From positions 24,983,660 to 25,047,659 of the forward strand of contig CM031879.1 of assembly GCA_018697195.1 (NCBI GenBank): a stretch of 64,000 bases of DNA. The letters run 5' to 3'. Position 1 is the stretch's first letter, and each line of letters begins with the position of its first letter. A program made the position numbers and the translations under genes. Below, one piece after another: positions 36,536-49,600 of this stretch. A model generated the notes under the pieces. It worked only from the letters and a program-made list of their open reading frames with translations, ran no database searches and was not told the origin of the DNA. Source of the stretch: Certhia americana. Taxonomy: Eukaryota > Chordata > Aves > Passeriformes > Certhiidae.

Positions 36536-39448
36536 GGCAATAAGATCTCTTCCTAAGTTGTTTTCTTGCTGATTTTGGGCTATTATATTCAGGTTCATAA
36601 TAATAAGCTGAAGGGAATTTTTACCACTCCAACCAATGTAACTGTGATTTATATGGAAGATGTATGCTAAAGAGACACATGTTTAGGTTTGTCTCTAATT
36701 AATGGGTTTTGATGCTTAAATTGTATCTGTATCTGAGGTCATGCCCAAGCCATAGATAATGTGCTACTGAAAAATGAACTGCTTTGCATTCCCCGCTTCA
36801 TTTGAGTGTGTACATCTTGGGATGTCAATCATGCCTCTTTTAACCAGTCGTAATAAATACATTCAGAGACATCAGAGAGAAAACACGGAAGCTGAGAACA
36901 GACCTGTCATGAAGGAAAAATTATATGATTGACGCTCTTCTTTTCTTTTGTTGGTCCTAGCTGCACCTTGGTGGAGTATGTATTCGGTAGCAGTTCTAGA
37001 GCGAAGATTGCGACATCTTTATTTTACTTCTTATTTTGTTCATCTTGCTTTATCATTGCAGACTTCTTTAAATAGATTACAACAGACTAGTTCATCTGTT
37101 CAAATTTGGCCAGGGAGCAAGCCTGTTTCCTTCCTTCATAGGATCTTGTGTCTTGTTTGTATTTCAGAAGTCTCTCATGAAGTCTTAAGGATGAAGCCTC
37201 TAACTTATTAATTTATTCTTATTTATATTCTGTCATGCCTAGGGATGCTGATTTTGGACAAAAGCATCATTATTCAAGAAACTCTACATAGATTTCTTTG
37301 TCGCCTCAAGGGGGATTTCTGCATTAAATTTACTCCAATTATCCCTATTGTTTTAATAGTTAGATATCATAAATCAGGCCTACTCACCAGAATTTCTCTT
37401 TAGTCAGTGGAGAAAAATGAGCACTTACAGAAATGAGTTTTTATCAATTATCCTTAGACATTTTATGTTAAATGATGGGGCAAATAAATGACATGTAATT
37501 TAATTAGAATAAAACCATATTTCTGTATCAATTTTCCACTTTTGTCCCTAAACTAGGTGATCAAACAGTAATGAAATTATTTGAGTATGTTTCATTATAC
37601 AGTTTTAAGGATTATTTACATGCAATTTACAACTGCTCAGAAAAAAATATTTGCCATGTTTTATCTTAAATTTCATGGTGACATTTCCTACTTTTCACTG
37701 TACCTATTTGGACACTCCTTTTGGGAGACTGTGATAGTTGACCAACAAGGGTCTTCAGTTTTATGGTCAAATTTTCATCCTGTTGAGATAAAACATCTCT
37801 TAATGATCTATACATGCAGATAACTAAATATTGGGGAGCTTCCATACTGTTCTTGTGTTTACAATATTATTTTCTTTTTTCCTTTCCTTCCTCTCTGTTA
37901 AACCACACACAAGAAATAAGGTCATAATTTAATGAATGACCCCTTGGATCACAGATGCTGACAAAATGAAGCCTGAACATTTTAAATTGGCTGGCTGCTG
38001 TTATCCTAACAGAGCCCATTAAAGTCACACAGGAGAGCGTAAGTTATTATGTAGTGAAACTGTGACTTTTTCATGGTTTCTTTGTAAATATGGCAAAATT
38101 TATGGATGGCATTAGTGATCCTAAGTTGACAGAATTAAAACCACTGTTTATGGACACAGTTCAGTAACTTGATTTAATTAGATTCTCACTGCATTGATCT
38201 AAGAGGATTTTCAGGCAGTATTTTATGATGAAGGTTTGAAAGAGAATGCTGAAGCTCTCACAAAAGTGAAGAATTCAAGGCGATATTTTCATTTAAATAC
38301 ATGCTTGTTTAGCTAATTACTTAATTAGACTCTTGCACTTCGAAACAGCAGACAGTGTTATGTACAGGGGCTTCAGCCACTGTCAAACCTGAAAATTCAT
38401 CTTAAGCTAATGGTTTACTGCATTAATGCTGAGTGTGTATAACACAGAGCAATTTAGCTCTAACTCAGATAAACACACTAGAAATGGGGCAACAAAATCT
38501 AAGCTCAATTGATAATATTGACTGTACTGGGAAATCCTGACCCCTAGTTCCCTTATTGATATCTAAATTTAGAATGGGATGTGAAACAGTATCAGAAGTA
38601 AGTGAGGCTGTAAGGATAATCAATTATCTTTTCTGTCAGAGCAGATAATGCCTTTTAATTTCTTTTCCTTTCCTGGTTTCTTCCTGTGTCTTTCTCAGGT
38701 TACCTGTCCCCATTAACAATCAACCTGGCTGTAAAGCCACTAAGCATTGTATTATTACTATTACCTACTTTTTAAACTTTACTGAAAATAACAGGCAATA
38801 ATAATCCCTGGTATTTTTAAGATGAATCTTTTGGCCATTTAAATATGGTAAGCTCTTGGAAAATGCAGTATAGACCTATGAAGTGACTGTAAGGAGTTAT
38901 AAATTGAATGCAAATCAATGCAAGAAATTTGAAAAAAAAAATTAAATTACTAATATAAATTTAGGGAGATGTCAGTGTTACAGGAGCACTTGTGGTCTGT
39001 TAAATACAGTAAATGGTTTTAAGGCCATTATGTTGTATCCATCTTAAAAATTCCCGACAGAGATTTTACTTGGAAAAGCAACATTACCAAGAACTACCAT
39101 TCATCATGTAGCAAAGAGGCAGAGTTTTATTTTATTCCACTCTAGAATGAGATTATAAAATAAAAGTAAAAATTAATAAAACTTTTACAACAAAATAATT
39201 TAGGTTCTTCTTCAGCATGGAAGGGTAAAAGGAGCAGTATTTTCAACTAGGAACAAATGCAAGAAAGTTCGCCTAGCCCTAACTTTTTGCAAGCCAAAGT
39301 AAATCTTGATATGAAGTCCCTTGTTGAGGGCTGTGGTGGAAGGGTAGTTGGGAGATCTATTAAACCACAGATGTATGAATTAAGATTTTGGAACAGCAAT
39401 TTCCCAAGCTTACAGACAGTCAGAAATTGGGATGTGGCAGAAGTGCAA
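36536..39448 (+). other. IMMP2L: IMMP2L intron 3, including a conserved-element-like stretch
   Basis: No exons or transposons recognised. The part at about 37900-38650 has complex, repeat-free sequence, with a palindromic homeodomain-type site TAATTACTTAATTAG at about 38316-38330. This is the look of vertebrate conserved non-coding elements. Conservation itself cannot be assessed from one sequence. Confidence 0.5.
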
Positions 39449-39597
39449 GACCATTGAGATTGGTTCAGTTGGATGAAGTATGATGCTGATAACACCAAAG
39501 TTGTGGGTTTCATCCCTGAACGAGCCACTCACTTAAGAGTCAGACTTGATGATCCTGGTGGGTCCCTTCCAGCTCAGAATATTCTGTGATTCTGTAA
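39449..39597 (+). mobile_element. tRNA-Ile-derived SINE with CR1-like tail (TguSINE1 type)
   Basis: The 5' half (about 39449-39527) aligns with tRNA-Ile. It keeps an A-box-like TGGTTCAGTTGG, the anticodon region GCTGATAACACCAA, a B-box-like GGGTTTCATCCC, and the acceptor end CGAGCCA. The 3' half is a CR1 terminus, with 'cttgatgatcctggtgggtc', then 'ccttccagctcagaat', ending in the repeats ATTCTGTG ATTCTGTA. This structure implies RNA polymerase III transcription and mobilisation by CR1 machinery. Such SINEs are known from zebra finch and other passerines. The copy is complete in outline but has diverged from the parent tRNA. Confidence 0.88.
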
Positions 39598-42500
39598 ATA
39601 TAAGACTACTTACTGTAACTCTCTGACAAAGAAAGCATTTACTTCAGCATCTCTTTTTAAAGCTGGCAAAACAAGGTGTGAATTTTCAGTTGGTTTCCCT
39701 ACCTGTGTGGCCTTCCCTATGTAGTTCCTCAGCACTGAGAGACATTGGATATATTTCTTTCCATTCAGAGTACCTGAATCTGTACAGCATCTGTTTAAAC
39801 AAATTCAGGGATAGTTGATCCTCAAAATGCTAAATGTTACTTCCTCTACAACTTCCTGTGGCAACAAACTGCAAAAATTATCAGGTATTTTTTGTTTTTC
39901 ATTTGTTCTTCATCTAGGGAATGTCAAAAATCCATGCATCTGATTGCTAATTTCAAATTTTAATTTCAGATTCAGCTGAAAATTGTGCCAGTATTGCAAT
40001 ACTCACTCTCAGTAGCTCTTTCTGTAAAATTTAAGATGGGTTGGATGGGCGAACGAACAGTCTTCAGAGAATTGTTTAGATTTGAAGAATCTTCAGATTA
40101 ACTTTTCTCAAAAATAAGAAATTGTCATTTATGTGAAAACTGTATTTCTTACTCATATTTCACTTCCCTTTGCATCAATATTGTAAAAAATGAGAAATAC
40201 TCAAAGATAATCTCAATTTCAGTACTTTATGTACTGTAGGAAGGTATCCATAGACCAGGTGTTAAGTTGTGACATTAACATTGTGTCTTCCATTATTAAT
40301 ATTATTAGCTCCAAACTAGTATTAAATTTGTATCTTAGTGATGAAGCAGTATCTGGAACAGGAAAATGAATCCCAAGATAATTTTTCTTTATAGACATGA
40401 ATATTTAGCTATGGCACTCTTAAAATGACATATGTTTATTAAACTTTTAGTTACTTCACTTCTGCCATGTTTTTCATATTGCTAACTTGTATCTGTGAAA
40501 TTCACTTGGATTGAGAAATTGATGCAATATAAGAAAAAGAAAGCAGGGGAAAGGTTCACATAATTCCAAAATTAAACTTCACTGCTATATTACAGTGAGA
40601 AATATGCCTTTAGACACGTGTATTGGAAAGATGTAGTGTTTTTTTCATGACAATTTCAAATTCTGCTATGAAACATCGAAGTTTACTATGAAACCTTCAT
40701 AAAATATTTTTTTCCAAATGACAGAACAAAATCCACAAAGAACTCTACACCTGTGCTCTTCTTTTTTATTTATTTTTTTATTTCTCATACTGATCCCTAA
40801 TCTAAGACTTTTATTTGTTGCTGAAAAAAATGCTCCTGTGATACCTTTCTGATGTCTGTTAAATTTAGTAGAAACAGTAATGGTTCTGGGAGAAGACCAA
40901 GGTATATTGAAGAAAATGGTGGTTTTTAAAGCTGACATGAGTAAATCTGGTTTTGTATTTTTTATTTCACAGTGGATTTCTTTTTTACTGAATCCAGTTT
41001 AACTTTAGAATTCTCAGCTTCTCAAGTAGTTTCCTTTTACTGAAAAAAGTGTCGTGACAAAATTTAAGGCTGTTGAACAAGAGGAACAAAGATTTTGTTT
41101 TGCTAAATATACCCAACTGGCCAACACTGACATACTCATTTCATTGCTTTCTAGTTCAGTTGTAAAAATAACCAGAAAGCCTTCCTTCTTTGAAAGGATT
41201 ATTCTAGGGAACATTTGCTTTACAAAGAATAAAACATATTTGGTGTTACTACATTGGACAGAAGACATGCACAATTCTTATCCTGTATTTACTATGAAGT
41301 GATGTTCTTTCTTTATTACTGGAATTCAGAGATTATTTTCTTAGAATGATATAAAAACCCATTCCTCTAAGGAATTTAATTTCATTTTTTATATACTTTC
41401 TTATTATAGTTTTCTTCATACTAAAATAAATAGTAGAATCTCTAAGGCATAATGGAAGGTGTATGGGGAGACCGAAGAACTGCTACTGCAATGAAAACCA
41501 GTGAAGTTTGAGGGGATTATAAAGTAAAACAAGGCTAATCTAGGAAAACACAGCTATAATATTGCTGAATATTTTTACTTTCATGCATTTTAAAGAATGT
41601 TGATGTAGACAATAAAAGGGCACATTCATCAAAATATATAATTTAATTTAAACACCTCCCCCCAGTCCTCTCCCCCCCCCCCCCCCACCGTGCAGCTCCG
41701 TTTAAGCATACTCAGATTAAGTACTTAGATTTCACATGATGGTAAAGCAAAAAACCCTTAGGACATTTAAAATTTATGAGGAGTCTTGAGATTTCATTCA
41801 TTATGTTGACAATATGCACAGCTTCTTTTCAAAATGGATTGGACCAAAAAAGGTGAACAGACGTGGTTGAAAGACTTCTTCCTGTAGTGTTTGCTGAATT
41901 ATGTGAGTTACTTCTGCTTATATGTTACCCCGGAGGACTGCTTAATGTGCTTGGTTATATAGAGCTGCAAATTTTTAGCTGTGGGCTGGTATCCATATTG
42001 AGACATAAATTATAGTTGATCTATTGCTTTCTGGGCAGACCAGTCATACTCAGATGGAATTAAAGGCAGTAATTGATTTCCTGCTAAATAAGACTCCTAT
42101 CAGTTTAAAATATAAAAAATGTAAACTAGAGCCTCTATATGAAGAAAATATATGTTCTAAATATTGCTTGTAGAGATGAAAACCTTTTTATAATTAAAAA
42201 TTTGCATATAGATCTGTAAGGATACCTTCTGAATGGAAAGCAATAACTATAATTTTTTTTCCCCTTTGAATTGTGTTTGACAAAAACATTTCTGCCAACA
42301 AATCTTTGGGTGCTGTGCTATATCTTTATTCTGACAATATACCATACTAACAGGGTGTAATTTTACAGCTTGTTTTTAGCTTCTATTAAGTACCAAGGTG
42401 AATACTGCTCAAGTTAGGGGTCTCATCTGCTCACACATACCATAGCAAAAACTGCTTTATAGAAAAAAAAGATTAAGTAGTGACTTCTTATCACTACTTT

Positions 42501-42859
42501 GTGTCTGTGAAATTTAGAACAGACTGATTCACTGAGATGCAGAGCAAAATCTTTTATTAACTGAAGCTGTCTTTTTCTGATCAGCAATTAAGCTGCCAAG
42601 TAAGTCTGCTTAATTTCACTTCCATCCTGTGAAAATCAGCTGCTGTTTTCATGATACTGATATAACAAGTAAAGGAGGAAAGAAATTACCTCCGTTGACA
42701 GAATAAGGAAAACTTTGTTGTGCTATTTCAATTTATATTTGGAATTGCATCCTTCTTCAAAATCTAAAAAAACATCAGTCTTCCTTTTCCCCCCCTCTGT
42801 CCCCATATACTCTTTTTCTCTCTTTTTTCCTCTCTTGTTTCTTTGCCTTATTTTTGCAG
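39598..42859 (+). other. IMMP2L: IMMP2L intron 3, unique sequence
   Basis: AT-rich DNA, no gene recognised. It contains a C15 homopolymer at 41672-41686. Opposed short ORFs at about 41014-41302 are shadows of each other and resemble no known family. Confidence 0.6.
41672..41686. repeat. C15 homopolymer
   Basis: A run of 15 C, just after another C-rich stretch (CACCTCCCCCCAG). Length is likely variable. Confidence 0.9.
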
Positions 42860-43106
42860 TGAAGAATGTTGAATGAACACGGATTATTTGTCATCGGAAA
42901 GACATTTATCCTGGAGGATTTCAGCCCACATTTCAGCCCCCTTTACTATAAACTTTTTCATTTGTCATGAAGTAATCTATATCCTTCCTGAGGATAAAGG
43001 AAAAGTTTTTCTGTAAATATTATTTCCCAATTGGAGTCTGATTTTGTGTCAAAGCTGTGCTGCTGTCTAGAAGAAAAACCCCATCCATCAAGTTTTTATT
43101 TTCCAG
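42860..43106 (+). other. Exon-like non-coding block with strong splice signals
   Basis: An unusually long pyrimidine tract (about 42778-42858) ends in TTTTTGCAG|TG. After 247 bases comes a strong donor, TTCCAG|GTGAGTTC. Stop codons occur in all three + frames, so it would be non-coding or would end the IMMP2L frame if included. It could be an alternative IMMP2L exon, a lncRNA exon, or chance. No similarity to known genes is recognised. Confidence 0.35.
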
Positions 43107-46100
43107 GTGAGTTCGTTATTTACTTTGTTGTTGTATACACATATGGCTGAAATTACATATTAAATCTTAAGCAAAAGAAGCAGTGGCCATATTACAGTGT
43201 TTTGGCTACTTGGCTAAAGATAAATGCCCACTGTTTTTCTAGAAAATGCTAGAAAACATATTCTATGATTTGGGCTTTCTGAGGAAGGATTTCCTTCATT
43301 ATAGCTTTTAAAATTATTTCAGTTCTCCCCTTTTTCCTAGCCACTGTTTTGTTTCTATGGGAAGATAAATAGTTCTGTTTCTGGACAATTGAAGTTCAGG
43401 AGGAAGAACCTTCCTTTTTTCTCTACTTGTTTCTTTTCTAAAATCTTGGTCCTTGTACCCTGACTGCTCCTTGTGCTAACCTGTGAGCCTGATCTGCAAG
43501 AAGGAGGGGCTGTGTCTGTGCAGCTGGTGTGACTCATTGCTCAGGCCTTTCTCAGCTCTCATATTTCCCAGAGCAAGAGTGTGCTCCGGGACAGCCCAGC
43601 CCACATTCAATGGGATGGACAGCAGAAGAAGAGGTTGCAGTTTCTACTTGTACTTGCATTCTATACATTGATTAAAATACTTACAACATGACTCTTCTGG
43701 AAAGAGAAGACAGAATTTTTCTGAAGCTCTTCTCATAGTGTTCAACTCATCTTGATGCAATTCGTTCCAATTTACCCTTCTTTTTCTGAGCTGGAAGTAG
43801 TAGAGGGTATAATACTATTTTTGAGAAAACATATTTTAGAAATAAAGGGTCACTAGACTCTTGATAGTTCAATACAGTTTCTACTTCTATATTTTTCTGT
43901 ATTTTTATTGAACAAGGTAAAAAACTTTCAAATTTTGAAAAGATTGTATTACTACTGTTGTTCATGACAGTTAAGAAAAGGCTTGTTTAGTTCTGGTTTT
44001 GCCACCTTAGTTTGGAATCATCTAAGACTTAAAATTATTTGTTTGCCCTAAGCTCTCAATTTTAGTTGTCTTCTATATCAAGCTTTGAGTCTAGTAATTT
44101 TTAAAAAAATTTTCCAGAAATTACATTTATCTAAGATTGTCTAAATTCAACTCTGAATTCACAAAACTTTCTTGTTTTGAAGAGGTACCACTTTCCAGGT
44201 TGGATCTTGTAAGTGTGACCTCTAAGCAGGCTTGCAGTGCTATGTCTGCTGCTTTTTGAAGGCACTGTGCATCCATCTGCTTGCTGCATGTGATTTTTTT
44301 CATTTTACTTGGAGTTGGCAGGTCTTTACTGCATTGCCTGCAGTTGTATGTTGTTTAGCAAATACTGGACATGGCCCTACATCCCATATGCTTGTCTTAC
44401 ACTGTTTCTAGCAGTATTTAATTTGTGAGGGTTTTCCTGAACTTCTACTTTAGATTCTTTAATTTTTTATTTTATTCTGTCCCCAAAGTAAGTATATTAG
44501 GGTTTTAGTTTATTTGGTTTTTTCCTCCTTTCTTTTGGGCATTTTATGTTTGTCCTGAGGGATTTCTGCAGCTTTCCATATCACATACAGCTCTTTTCCA
44601 AGTGTGAAATCATATCTCTTGTTAGTTACTCGTGTCTTGCCCTTCACCCTGCAGCTTTGGATAACTGAATTGTGCTAGTATCTATCTGCTATAATGAAAA
44701 CTGCCAACTGCCTTAATTATAGGTCTGACTCATTACTTTAAAATTAATAAAAAATTCTTCAAGGAATTCTTTCACTTTTTTTGTTTCATTTGCAATCTTT
44801 CAAAAATCTTTTTTTTTTCAGCATGATTGCAATTTCAGGTCAGAGCTTGCACTTTCAGTTTTGCTCTCTAAACTGTACTGTTTCATCAGCAGGCACAAGT
44901 TCAGCAAAAAATCAAAATAATAAAATAAAAAAATAATTTTAATTTTTTAAAATATTTTTTTAAACTTAATGTGGATTCCAGCTTTTCTTTTACAAATATC
45001 AAATACTTGGTTTTCTTCTTGCCATCCATCAGTGTAAGACTAGTTTCAGCCTGTTAGTGGCCTTTAGTTCCTGCACTGCTGTTATTCCCTTCTCTCATTC
45101 CTAAGCATCTGTCTTCCTAATTTCTCTGATAATCATAAAGAAGTTTAACTAACTGTGAATTTATAGACTTACAACTCTGGAGTCCAAACACATGCCTAAT
45201 GTATAGCTAATGTGAGATCAGGTTGTGAAGGCACTTAAACAGGCATTTTGAGTATCTCCACTGATGAAGCCTTGTATGAGTTCCAGTTTTGTATTATGTA
45301 GCACTGAGGAGAACAAAAAGTATTAAAAGAGCAAGTGTTATTGAAATTCAAGACCTATATTTGAGAGTCTGCGAATTATGGAGATCCTAATTTTCTTGCC
45401 CAGTTGCACAAGAAATTTTAGTGCTTATTTCTGAAGATGCTTACTCTGATGTCATCACAGAGAATGTGACAATAATTCTGCTGGAACTGTGATTGTGGCT
45501 GATAGAGTGCAACTCTCTATGAGTGAAACAAACTCTATGAACAGAACATTACCATTAAGTAAAGAACATATTTTAAAAACCCCAAAAAACGAAACCCAAA
45601 AGCAAACCAAATCTAAACAAACCACCAAACTCCTCCCAAAGTAATCCTTTGTCAGAAATTAATATATTTGTATTATTTTTGCCTTGCTATGTTATTAGAT
45701 TTCTCTTTAAATTCTTTGCTCTATGATAGTAGCTGTTGTACTGTATTTGATTATGTATTAAAATATTCTCCTGTTACTGAGAATGTTAATTTTCAGATTA
45801 TCAGTTAGATTTTATGTGTTTGACTAAATGGATATTGGTGTTATGCAGAGATTTGTTGTGCAGTGGCAAAGGCTTCTAGTTTTAAAAATTTCTTGTAGTG
45901 TAGAAAAACATGGAGAAGTATTTGAGTGGGATGGTTTTGTAGTTACCTGCTTGTGGAAGAAAATGTAATATTTATCCAGTGATAATTATGGAGATTTAAT
46001 AAATGCTCTGTAGAAATTGAAAAAAAATTCCTGTTCACTATTTAAAATACTTTTAGTTCTATTTGGAAATGGAAACTTTTCTTGAAGGACAGATGGCAAT

Positions 46101-47924
46101 TAAATGCATGCAAAGCACTTTCTGAACTGTTTGCTGTCTCAGATTCCATGAAAAAATAGGCAATTTGACAATATATACTGTATTACCCTTTCATGGAATA
46201 ATAATCACTTCTTGCAGTTTTCTTCTATAGCTACTTCATTTTACATAGATAGTTCAGATGTAAACTATTATGCTTTTATAACAAAACACACTTATTCTTG
46301 TCTGTGTCATTTAAACGTTTGAGAGCAGCTTAATAAACAGGATTTTGGAGTTAAAAGTCGAAACTTTTCCCTTAGGTTTTGAGTAGTGACTACACTGTTT
46401 CTGCCTTCACGTGACTATGACATTTTGTTTTCTTGATAAATGTTTAAGATATTGAATATTCTATTTTTTGAGTGTATTATAATAGTATGGGTATCTCATC
46501 CTTGCTTAGAACATGATCTGTTTTCATATGCAGTGATACTTAAACACTAAGTTTGATAACTCCTTCCCAATTTAACTCTGTTATTGATAAACCAAACTCA
46601 TGTGCACAGTATAACATGCTTAATGAAACAACGGGAGTAAGTTGAAAAAAGCTGTTTCTAACTACAACTTGTACTTACTACAGCAAACTGTGGAAAATGA
46701 TATGCAACTCTGTGCAGGGTTCATTTGCACAAACCACTCAGTGAACTGCTGCTCTGACATTTCACTGACATGTAAGATCAGAAGAGGGAGTGCTGATATA
46801 ATTAGATATTAAGCCTTTTTAGATGGGGCCTTCTGCCCCAAAGTCCTGCTTATGGTTGCAAATTTTCTTTATTGTAACTAAAAATGATCTGTGCAAGTAC
46901 ATATAAGACCTACCATGCTTCCAGATTAGTTTCCAGATTTGCAAAATTTCTACAAGTTCTGAATGTCTCACCAGGTCAGTAATGTAGCTGGCTCGGCATA
47001 TACTGCCAAAAATTTTTATTTCCTTTTCTTTTCTGTTTTAAATATTAACCACACTGCATGCAGTTCCTTTTCACATATTCAGTTTTTCCTTGTTCTCATA
47101 TTACAAACATTCACCAGAAGACACTTACCAAGTTAGAAGAAGCAGTTCAAGAATATTTTTGTTTGCCTTTATAAAGCTTTGGCTCTCTAAATGGATTCAG
47201 AACTTCCCACATTGCCTACTGACAAATATTATGCATAAGAAACTCATATTATTGTAGGTCACTGAATTAATTTTTAAAATGCCAATCGACATGATTCCCT
47301 TAGGGACTTGTAAGTTGCTGCTATATATTATGTTCCCACACAAATGTGGAAATTCAGAGTTTTAGAAGGGAAAGCATTTATAGTACAGAAACAGCTTAAC
47401 ATGAATCAGGTAATGCTTTTCTAACATTATAATAAATGGAAATAGACAGACTTTCTTGAGATTTTTGTTGTCATTGCACGTTTAGCTCTCAGGAAAGTAT
47501 TGAGGTTGGTGTCCTTTCTTCTGGCACTAAACTTTACAACCTCGTATTTTGCGTAACCAAAAATAGGAGTTACAAGTACAAATAATGGATAAAGCTGGGT
47601 TCAGTGCACAGTGATACCAAATGCTGGAGGTGAATTAGCCAAAGAAAGACAAGCTAGACGTGAGTGATTTTTGGTTGAAATAGATTTTAGAGATGGTACT
47701 AGTATTTGTTATACCTTGTTGATGTGTAATGTGTGTTCTGTTTTTGTCAAATAATCAAAAATAAAATGCTGTAGATGAGAGATGGTAATGAACTAAAAAA
47801 AAAAAATCTTTTCACTTAAATATAGCATTGCCCAGTAGCAGTGCTAAACTAAACGGGTTGTCGGCAAGTTTGGTGTTTCCCTTGTGCACTGAAATTTATA
47901 AACATGGTCATTTTTATTTTGTAG
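43107..47924 (+). other. IMMP2L: IMMP2L intron 3, unique sequence
   Basis: No recognised exon or transposon. The part at about 43440-43640 is more GC-rich than its surroundings and has short ORFs on both strands, with no family resemblance. Around 44930-44960 the sequence is A/T-only low complexity. Confidence 0.6.
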
Positions 47925-48093
47925 AATTCTGAAACGTGATATTGAGTATATGCTTGTGAAAGCAGGGTTGCCGCCTTTGGCCCATCCTCCATTACATAAA
48001 CTTCCTAACAATCTTGTCAATGTGAAAACTAAAAATTGTTTGGGACTAGTACAAATTGACCAGAATTTCCAAATCACTTACTGTAAAAGTGCT
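47925..48093 (+). other. Exon-like open block in phase with IMMP2L exon 3
   Basis: It is bounded by an acceptor, CATTTTTATTTTGTAG, and a consensus donor, GCT|GTAAGTG at 48094. The block is 169 bases long. Exon 3 ends in phase 2, and one base (A) from this block completes a Val codon; the next 56 codons are open and end in phase 0. The peptide (ILKRDIEYMLVKAG... then KTKNCLGLVQIDQNF) does not match the known fourth exon of IMMP2L, and I recognise no family. It may be a cassette or species-specific exon, or a chance open stretch. The opposite strand is also open here. Confidence 0.3.
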
Positions 48094-49224
48094 GTAAGTG
48101 TCTACAAGCACAATTGTATGCCAGCATATAATTCTTATCTTTTAATATCAATTTTTTTTCCTATAAGTTTGCTTTTCTGTTTACAGTAGGACTTTGATTC
48201 CACTTAAAATAGCAGTGTGATTGTGAACTTCTGAAATACGTCACTGGTGTGGATTGATGATGAGGCTTCCCAGTTCAAGAGCCATGACTCTTGAATTGGG
48301 AATCCTCACCTTAGTCATAGGAAAAACACTCAGGAAATATTTAATCTACTTTGAAGTGGCTAGAATAAAATGCTGGCTAGTACATGGTATAGAATATTTC
48401 TTTTGGCAATGGGAAGAAAGACTTGATGGCAATTTTCCAGTTCATGTCTCTTGTATGATTGTGTCCTTAAAAGTAGAATTCTTTTCGGTATTTTCCACTG
48501 AGCATAAACAGATATATTAACAGATGTATTAATGCATCTTTGATAATAATGTTACATTTTGTAACAGAGATTATTCAATCTTTTTTAATAATGATTTGTT
48601 TTCATAGCTTTCATTTTCATGCGAAGCCTTTAAAGGCACCACAGCGTTCCAAGATATCATAAACTACTTTATGCTAATCTTTACCAAATGGTTTAGATTC
48701 TTTTTTTGGGTTACATGGCTAATGAAGGGTTAAAAGCTAACGCCAGCTGAAGGAAGAAGAGGCAGGAGGGAAAGGCTTTCTTTGTATTGTTAAGAGAGAA
48801 CAGTGAATTTACATGAGAATTTTATCAGCATTCTTGATGATATGCCTACTCTGAATGAATTCCCCATAGATGCAATTTTTTTGGACTGGCTTCTTTATTC
48901 TATCTTTCTTCTTTTGAGATACTAGCTTAAAAGGATGTATCTGCCTTTTATGTCCAAAGAATGAAGCCTTGAGACTTGCCATACATTTCAGACAGCCTAT
49001 CTAGTTGTTGGAAGTAAAGACCAATTTTGAAAATAGGTTTGACTTGTACCAGGGGTGAGGTCAAAGCAGAGAATTAGGGAGGGCAGCCACTTCTTTGGCC
49101 ATCATTTTTGCTATAGTTAGTGGAAATTACTCAAAATTTTCTGAGCTTGTCTGCATGTGTGTAAGAAATGTAAAGAAGCTGGACATTTTTTCTGGACAAG
49201 CGTACATGTCTTTATATCTTCACT
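48094..49224 (+). other. IMMP2L: IMMP2L intron 3, unique sequence
   Basis: Nothing recognised apart from short ORFs, such as 48254-48520, without family resemblance. Confidence 0.6.
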
Positions 49225-49600
49225 AAACAGGGAGACATAAATCATAGGATCACATCCCTAATCGAAGGGTAATTGAGGTTGTGACCTCAGGGGGTTTAGT
49301 CTCTTACTCAAGCAGAGCCAGCTATGATGTCAGACCAGATTCTGCTAGGCTTTATCCAGTTGAGTCTTGAAGACTTTCAAACTCAGAGACTGTATAACCT
49401 CTCTGGGCAGCTCCATGCATTTATTGCTGTCTCCCAGGCAGAGAACTGTCCATGAACCACTACCCTTTGAGCCTGATAATACAGCCTTTTGATTTTTCAC
49501 ATTTGATTTTCCATCCATATCCTGCAATGGCCTGACACAGATACAAGAATATTGTGAGAGACAGTGTTCCTTGTGAGGATCAAGGAAAATTGTGTGACCA
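49225..49600 (-). mobile_element. CR1 LINE, old rearranged fragment
   Basis: On the + strand it reads as the reverse of a CR1: 'ctcaagcagagccagctatg', 'tccagttgagtcttgaagac', and 'ataacctctctgggcagctc'. A second part near 49545-49575 resembles an upstream CR1 coding region, with 'attgtgagagacagtgttcc'. The two parts suggest an internal deletion. It is strongly diverged. Confidence 0.75.
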
